19,907 bases of DNA, from positions 1 through 19,907 of the forward strand of contig CAKSNY010000037.1 in NCBI GenBank assembly GCA_934476455.1, in the 5' to 3' direction. The notes under the pieces are model-generated. The model was not told the DNA's origin and did no database searches. It saw nothing but the letters and a program-made list of their open reading frames with translations. How positions within the stretch are numbered: the first letter of the stretch is position 1; every line of letters starts with the position of its first letter. A program made the translations under genes and the position numbers. Below are positions 15,113 to 19,907 of this stretch, one piece after another. Origin of the DNA: an uncultured Clostridia bacterium (lineage in GTDB: Bacteria > Bacillota > Clostridia > UMGS1883).

Positions 15113-17782
15113 ATGCAAATGTTGAAAAGAATACTTTTTGTGCTTTTAATTCTTGCTGTTTTTATATGTGTACCTGCTATGGCAGACAGTGAACAGAACA
15201 GTGACCTGATATCTGACGGAGCGGAGCTTTCTTCCGAAGGATATAAACGACTTAAAGCTTTTGGAATTGTTGAAGAAACATATACTGTCGAAGACGGCAA
15301 TAACACAATTTCAAGGGGAGAATTTGTAAATCTGACGGCGAGACTCATTAATTCCTCCTGGGACGGATTTAAAGCATACAGAGGAGCTGCATATGTTGAC
15401 GTTGTGTTTGACAGTAAATATGCAGACGCCGTCTATTATCTTACAGAGCTTGGTGTCATAAGCGGTATTGGAGAAAATACCTTTTTGCCCGAGGAACCGG
15501 TAACATATGGAGCGGCACTTAAAATTCTTGTTAAGCTTACCGGTAACGGAGTGAGGGCGGAGCGAAATTTCGGAGGCTTTCCCCACGGATATATCACAAT
15601 GGCATACCGCCTGGATATAAACGAAAATGTTGAATACTCACCGGATGAATACATAACGCTTAAAGATGCGCTGGAGCTTATTTCAAATACAGCAACAGCA
15701 GAGGTATATGAGGACTATGCCGATTATCAGGGTCAAAATCTTCTTGAGCTTTGCCATGACATATATATGAGCAGCGGCGTAGTGGAACGTGACGGCAATA
15801 TTAATTTCATACAGAGGTCAACAAATGATTTATACAATATTACGCTGAACGGTGTGACTCATAAAACCGACAGTAATAATTTTAACAGTCTTCTGGGATT
15901 TTATGTGGACTGTTTTTATACCGATGAAAAAGGAGATAAAAAGCTGATATATGCATCAAAGCAGAAGAATAAAAATGAGGTTCTTGAAATTCCTTACGAC
16001 AAGCTTTTGCCCGATAACGGAGCGTTTAACATATCCACAATAGTTTATAGAGACGATAATGGTAAAACGAAAAAGGCTTCGCTTACCGGGCTGCCTACGG
16101 TAATATATAACGGCTTGGAATATAAGGAATATGATGCAACGTCGTTTAACATCACAGACGGAAAAATAATCCTTGTGGATAATAACCGTGATGATAAATA
16201 CGACTTCGTGTTTATCGAGGAAACACAACCTCTTATTGTAGCCTCGGTAGCCGGAGATTACTCAATGATAACAGGTAAAAACGGATTTTCCGTACGGCTG
16301 CAGGAGGATGGAAGCTATGACGCCTTTGAAGGACAGACAGATAAGCGAATACTGCTCTCGGATATAAAAAACGGAGACGTACTTACCTGCGCAGTTTCTA
16401 AAAATAAAAAATATGTGAAGATATATCGCAGCCAAAATACTTTCGGCGGAGAAATAAGTGCAATTTCCGATGGGGAGAATTTTACGGAGACGGAGATAAC
16501 CGTAAATGAACTGCTCTACACCTTTACGCCGGAGATAGCGCAGAAACTGAAAAACGGAAGCTATCAGACCTTGCTTAAGAGTGGGCGTGTATACGAATTT
16601 AAAGCAGATGTGTACGGCAGAGTTGCAGAATTTTCACTTAAGAAGGGAACTTACGAATATGCTTACCTTATTGATGCAGGGAGTATGGATTCCGGAATAA
16701 AATCACATTTTCTTCTGAGAATGTTCCTTGAAAATGAGGTTATATTTGATGCATATGTAAGCGGCAAGATAAAGCTTAACGGAGGAAATAAAATTGAATA
16801 TAGCCAGCTTTATCCAATGCTTTTTGACAGCAGCGGAAATTTTGTAAGGCAGCTTGTCAAGGTTAAGATAGACGAGGACGGAAATCTTAAAGACATTATG
16901 TTTTCCAGTCCGGTTACAAGCAGTTACGGCTATACAAATACAGAGGCATTTTCGCTTGATTTTTCTGCGGAAAACAGTCTGTATAAATCAACATATATGT
17001 CATTTGACGGAAGATATAACCTTAACGCAAACTCAGTAATTTTTTCTGTTCCAAAGCAGGAGGAGTACGAGGACGGAGATTTTAAAATAATCAAGCCATC
17101 CTCATTAACCGACGACCAGAAATACAGCATAAAGCTTTATGAGGCAGACAGTACGCTTTGTGCAAAATATGCAGTCGTGGAATTAGATAAAACTCCTGAG
17201 TACGAGCTTTCCTTTGTGGTTGTGGATAAAGCAAGATACAACGCAGACGGCAATTTATGCATAATCGGTATTTCAAGAGGAAAAACCGTTACCTATTGCG
17301 AAGAAGAAGCAGGAATCTTCCCGTCGGGAATAAAGAATGGTGATGTTTTCAGAGTAGCAGTAAAAAATGAAACTGTGCGTGCGGCACAGAAAATAGTATC
17401 CCTGTCAGATTTCGATGAAAGAAATACCCCGTTCATACATAACGGTACAAGTAAAACGGCAGTCAAAGTTGCAGAGGGATTTAATGATACCTATCTTGCA
17501 GTTTACGGTGAGCTTTACGGCATATCGGCAAAGGCAATATCAACGCTTAATCCTCACGGCGCAGACAGGGCAATTTCCTCGCACGCAACAAGCGGTGCGG
17601 TCATATATGTTACCGTATACGATGTATCGGAACAAAGCGTAACATTAGGCTCAATGAATGATGTTGTTCCAAGTGTTCAGCCGGACATGGACGGGGAGAT
17701 TTATCCTTCGGATTCAGATACAAAGGTGCTTCTTTACAGAAGATACGGATATATCAGAGAAATTGTTGTCGTAAGACCTTAA
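15113..17782 (+). CDS. Secreted S-layer-homology protein, large uncharacterised beta-rich body
   Basis: 889 residues, ATG 15113 with AAAGGG 5-6 bases upstream. The signal peptide (MQMLKRILFVLLILAVF...) is likely cut after AMA, residue 24. Three SLH repeats follow (about 40-80, 82-143, 144-200). The second is clearest: YADAVYYLTELGVISGIGENTFLPEEPVTYGAALKI, quoted here in two parts as YADAVYYLTELGVISG and NTFLPEEPVTYGAAL. SLH domains hold proteins to cell-wall polymers. The remaining 690 residues have repeated short beta units (such as TGLPTVIYNGLEY and IKNGDVLTCAVSKNKKYVKIYR) and no catalytic motif I recognise. Related SLH proteins with such bodies are common in Clostridia and usually lack an assigned role. 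It is 29 bases after the PL22-like gene and 15 before GH105, so it probably helps capture substrate at the cell surface. Confidence 0.85.
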   Translation: MQMLKRILFVLLILAVFICVPAMADSEQNSDLISDGAELSSEGYKRLKAFGIVEETYTVEDGNNTISRGEFVNLTARLINSSWDGFKAYRGAAYVDVVFDSKYADAVYYLTELGVISGIGENTFLPEEPVTYGAALKILVKLTGNGVRAERNFGGFPHGYITMAYRLDINENVEYSPDEYITLKDALELISNTATAEVYEDYADYQGQNLLELCHDIYMSSGVVERDGNINFIQRSTNDLYNITLNGVTHKTDSNNFNSLLGFYVDCFYTDEKGDKKLIYASKQKNKNEVLEIPYDKLLPDNGAFNISTIVYRDDNGKTKKASLTGLPTVIYNGLEYKEYDATSFNITDGKIILVDNNRDDKYDFVFIEETQPLIVASVAGDYSMITGKNGFSVRLQEDGSYDAFEGQTDKRILLSDIKNGDVLTCAVSKNKKYVKIYRSQNTFGGEISAISDGENFTETEITVNELLYTFTPEIAQKLKNGSYQTLLKSGRVYEFKADVYGRVAEFSLKKGTYEYAYLIDAGSMDSGIKSHFLLRMFLENEVIFDAYVSGKIKLNGGNKIEYSQLYPMLFDSSGNFVRQLVKVKIDEDGNLKDIMFSSPVTSSYGYTNTEAFSLDFSAENSLYKSTYMSFDGRYNLNANSVIFSVPKQEEYEDGDFKIIKPSSLTDDQKYSIKLYEADSTLCAKYAVVELDKTPEYELSFVVVDKARYNADGNLCIIGISRGKTVTYCEEEAGIFPSGIKNGDVFRVAVKNETVRAAQKIVSLSDFDERNTPFIHNGTSKTAVKVAEGFNDTYLAVYGELYGISAKAISTLNPHGADRAISSHATSGAVIYVTVYDVSEQSVTLGSMNDVVPSVQPDMDGEIYPSDSDTKVLLYRRYGYIREIVVVRP

Positions 17783-17797
17783 GAAAAGGAGTTTAAT

Positions 17798-19861
17798 ATG
17801 AGCTATGACATAAAAGAAAGAGCATACAGGGTTATGGAAAGAATGCTTGAAAATAATCCATTTGCTTCTCCTGTATTTAAACCTTTTATCTATACGGACG
17901 CAATTTCTCAGGAAAATATGCTCGGAAGTGAAAAAATTGACCTGACGAAGATATATTCCGATGTATGCGAGGGGGATATTGCCTATGGGGTTTTCAGAAT
18001 ATGTCCGATATACGATAAAAAAATATATTTAAGTATCCGTGACTATAGTGCGCTTTTTGTAAACGGAGAAATGATTTTTGACGGCAGCGGAAGCGGTGAA
18101 TACAAATTTTTTGATGTTCAGGCAAAGGCGGACGGGACAACCGAAATTATGCTGAGAAGTATATGCAGGGATGGTCAGTTCGGTTTTGAGTATTCGCTTA
18201 CTACACCCGAATATAAATATATGTGGACAAAGGATTACAGCTTTTGTATGCGGAAAGGACTTCCGATTGATGAATTTATCGGTGAAGAGGGAATTGCTTT
18301 TTCGCGCAAATTCAGTAAAGAGGAATCCGACAAAGCAGAAGAGTTTGAAAGGGGCAGACGCGAATTTGTTTTTCCGAAGCGTACGGAAAAATGCGTGTTC
18401 AAAAGCTTTGGAAAGCTTTACGACAGCGAAAAGGGTGAATTTGCATACGCTGTTACGTATGCAAAGGAAAGCGCTAAGCTTACCTTTACTGCCCGAAGCC
18501 TTATCAGAATTTTTGTGAATTCCGCAGCAAAGGTCATCCTTAAAAAGGGTGAAAGTGCGGAGATAGCGGTTAACAAAGGCGATGAAATTCTGGTAAAAGC
18601 CGTGAGAACAGATGGAGAGTGGGGCTTTGACTGTGATGATGAAAAGCTCTGTATTCCGTTTCTTGTCACAAAGAGGAAAAACTCAGCTACATGGCTGATG
18701 ATTGGCTGTTTTGGAAATAGAGGTGATCCAATTGAGCGCATCTTTGCTCCTGAGGAAAAAATGGAATATAAAAAGCCGTATCAAAACAGTGAGAAAGAGG
18801 AAGTGTATTTCAGATTTCCCGATGGGAAAACATATCTCAGGCCTTATCAGAACACGGCCTTTTGCGGACAGTGGTATTATGCTGTAATGTGCGGACACTT
18901 CGGACTTGCGAAGTTTGCGCAAACCTTCAATGATGAAAGGTGCATGGATTATTTTTATAACAGCATGAAAATCATGGCTGATTTTTGTGAATATGCCGGA
19001 TATGATAAATGTATGTTTAAAAATGATACCTCAATGCTCATTCGTTCATCTGAGCTTGATATCCTGGATAATATCGGTACTATGGGAATGAATGCGGCAG
19101 ACGCATATCTGATAAAGAGCGATGATTCAATGAGAGCACTTGTATTTTATTTGGCAGACGCACTGAATAATGTTCCATGTTTTGAAAACGGAGTTTTTCA
19201 CAGAAAAAATACAATGTGGGCTGATGATTTGTTTATGTCAGTGCCGTTTTTACTGAGATTGTGGCGTATTACAAAGAATATGCGTTATCTTGATAAGGCG
19301 GCAAAACAGCTTATTGAATATAAAAAACTGATGTATATGGAGGATAAGAATATATTCTCACATATATACTTTATAAAAAAAGAAAAGGCAAGCCGAGTAC
19401 CGTGGGGCAGAGGCAATGGGTGGGTAATGATAGCGTTGTCGGAATTTTTGGAATATGCGCCAAAAGAGCACGCCTGCTATGAGAAAATAAAAAACATATT
19501 TATTTTGATGAGCGGCGGAATAAGAAAACTGCAGACAAAAAGCGGTGCATGGAATAATGTTCTTGACAGTGAAAGCTCCTATGGAGAGGCATCCTGTACT
19601 GTCATGTTCCTATATGCTTTTTCTAAAGGAATACGCAATAACATTCTGGACAGTTCATATAAAATTTCGGCAGAAAACGCATGGAAGGCACTTTGTGATA
19701 CATTCCTTGATGAAGAGGGTAATCTTTCGGGGATTTGTTCGGGGTCGGGGTGCAGTGATGATCCGAAGTATTACGATTCGTTAAACACGATTACAAATGA
19801 CGAACACGGAACGGGAATGTTGCTTGCAGCGGCATGTGAATATTATAAATTAATTAATTAA
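17798..19861 (+). CDS. GH105 unsaturated rhamnogalacturonyl/galacturonyl hydrolase with long N-terminal extension
   Basis: 687 residues, ATG 17798 after AAAAGGAG, no signal peptide, so cytoplasmic. The C-terminal half (about 345-687) is the (alpha/alpha)6 barrel of GH105/GH88. It has MWADDLFMSVPFLLR with the likely catalytic aspartate (Asp476), VPWGRGNGW (536-542), SYGEASCTVMFLYAF, and a closing HGTGMLLAAACEYY. Family members use hydration to remove the unsaturated uronic acid that pectin or rhamnogalacturonan lyases leave at the non-reducing end; the product rearranges to a keto-uronate. The N-terminal 340 residues are beta-rich and form what look like two beta-sandwich modules. Classic YteR/YesR enzymes (about 370 aa) lack them, so they may bind substrate or mediate oligomerisation. 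The gene follows the SLH gene by 15 bases, in one operon with importer and regulator. GH88 specificity for glucuronyl substrates cannot be excluded. Confidence 0.9.
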   Translation: MSYDIKERAYRVMERMLENNPFASPVFKPFIYTDAISQENMLGSEKIDLTKIYSDVCEGDIAYGVFRICPIYDKKIYLSIRDYSALFVNGEMIFDGSGSGEYKFFDVQAKADGTTEIMLRSICRDGQFGFEYSLTTPEYKYMWTKDYSFCMRKGLPIDEFIGEEGIAFSRKFSKEESDKAEEFERGRREFVFPKRTEKCVFKSFGKLYDSEKGEFAYAVTYAKESAKLTFTARSLIRIFVNSAAKVILKKGESAEIAVNKGDEILVKAVRTDGEWGFDCDDEKLCIPFLVTKRKNSATWLMIGCFGNRGDPIERIFAPEEKMEYKKPYQNSEKEEVYFRFPDGKTYLRPYQNTAFCGQWYYAVMCGHFGLAKFAQTFNDERCMDYFYNSMKIMADFCEYAGYDKCMFKNDTSMLIRSSELDILDNIGTMGMNAADAYLIKSDDSMRALVFYLADALNNVPCFENGVFHRKNTMWADDLFMSVPFLLRLWRITKNMRYLDKAAKQLIEYKKLMYMEDKNIFSHIYFIKKEKASRVPWGRGNGWVMIALSEFLEYAPKEHACYEKIKNIFILMSGGIRKLQTKSGAWNNVLDSESSYGEASCTVMFLYAFSKGIRNNILDSSYKISAENAWKALCDTFLDEEGNLSGICSGSGCSDDPKYYDSLNTITNDEHGTGMLLAAACEYYKLIN

Positions 19862-19883
19862 TGATATTGGAGGAGATTAAGCT

Positions 19884-19907
19884 ATGAAAAAGAGTAAAAA
19901 ATTATTA
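19884..19907 (+). CDS. Start of a further gene, probably exported (signal-peptide-like start)
   Basis: Only 8 codons are inside the window: ATG 19884 with GGAGGAGA 7-8 bases upstream, reading MKKSKKLL. A lysine-rich start entering a hydrophobic stretch is how Gram-positive signal peptides begin. In this operon the missing piece is the substrate-binding lipoprotein of the ABC importer, so that is the best guess, but nothing in eight residues proves it. Confidence 0.6.

Overview
The window looks like part of a chromosome from a low-GC Gram-positive bacterium, most likely an uncultured gut or rumen Clostridia (Oscillospirales/Ruminococcaceae-like). The grounds are AGGAGG-type ribosome binding sites, frequent TTG/GTG starts, S-layer-homology (SLH) exported proteins, an LplB/YtcP-type ABC permease pair without its own ATPase, and a membrane-bound AraC-family regulator of the kind common in such bacteria. 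This assignment is inference from gene style; no taxonomic marker is present.

Left edge (1-880): the start of a TrkH/KtrB potassium-transporter gene leaves the window on the minus strand. A poorly coding stretch follows, then a strong minus-strand terminator joined to the 3' half of a tRNA-Leu(UAA) gene. The 5' half of that tRNA is missing. This is the arrangement left at one end of an element integrated into a tRNA 3' end, so the DNA to the right may be an acquired island. Its first genes are an MntA/HepT (MNT/HEPN) toxin-antitoxin pair in which the HepT toxin frame carries an in-frame TGA.

Centre and right (1620-19907): one carbohydrate-use locus arranged as two divergent operons around an intergenic control region at 6667-6987. 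The minus operon reads GH42 beta-galactosidase, an RpiB/LacAB-family isomerase, an unrecognised 192-aa protein, and a GH78-type alpha-L-rhamnosidase broken by two frameshifts. The plus operon reads two CUT1 sugar permeases, a decayed GH3 glycosidase, a transmembrane AraC-family regulator, a secreted multidomain protein with a PL22 (oligogalacturonate lyase)-like propeller, a second secreted SLH protein, a GH105 unsaturated uronyl hydrolase, and the first codons of another gene.

Taken together the intact genes suit uptake and breakdown of pectin-derived (rhamnogalacturonan/oligogalacturonide, possibly galactan-decorated) oligosaccharides. Surface proteins would bind or cleave the polymer, the ABC importer would bring in oligomers, and cytoplasmic GH105, GH42 and GH78 would remove terminal sugars. 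An isomerase would feed the released sugar into central metabolism, and the membrane AraC regulator would sense an extracellular signal. Three 10-bp AAGT-phased repeats at the divergent promoter are candidate regulator sites. A recurring theme is gene decay: hepT (nonsense), GH78 (two homopolymer indels) and GH3 (indel, nonsense and loss of the C-terminal half) are all broken, whereas the other complete genes are open. Homopolymer indels could be assembly errors; the two nonsense codons and the GH3 truncation are harder to explain that way.
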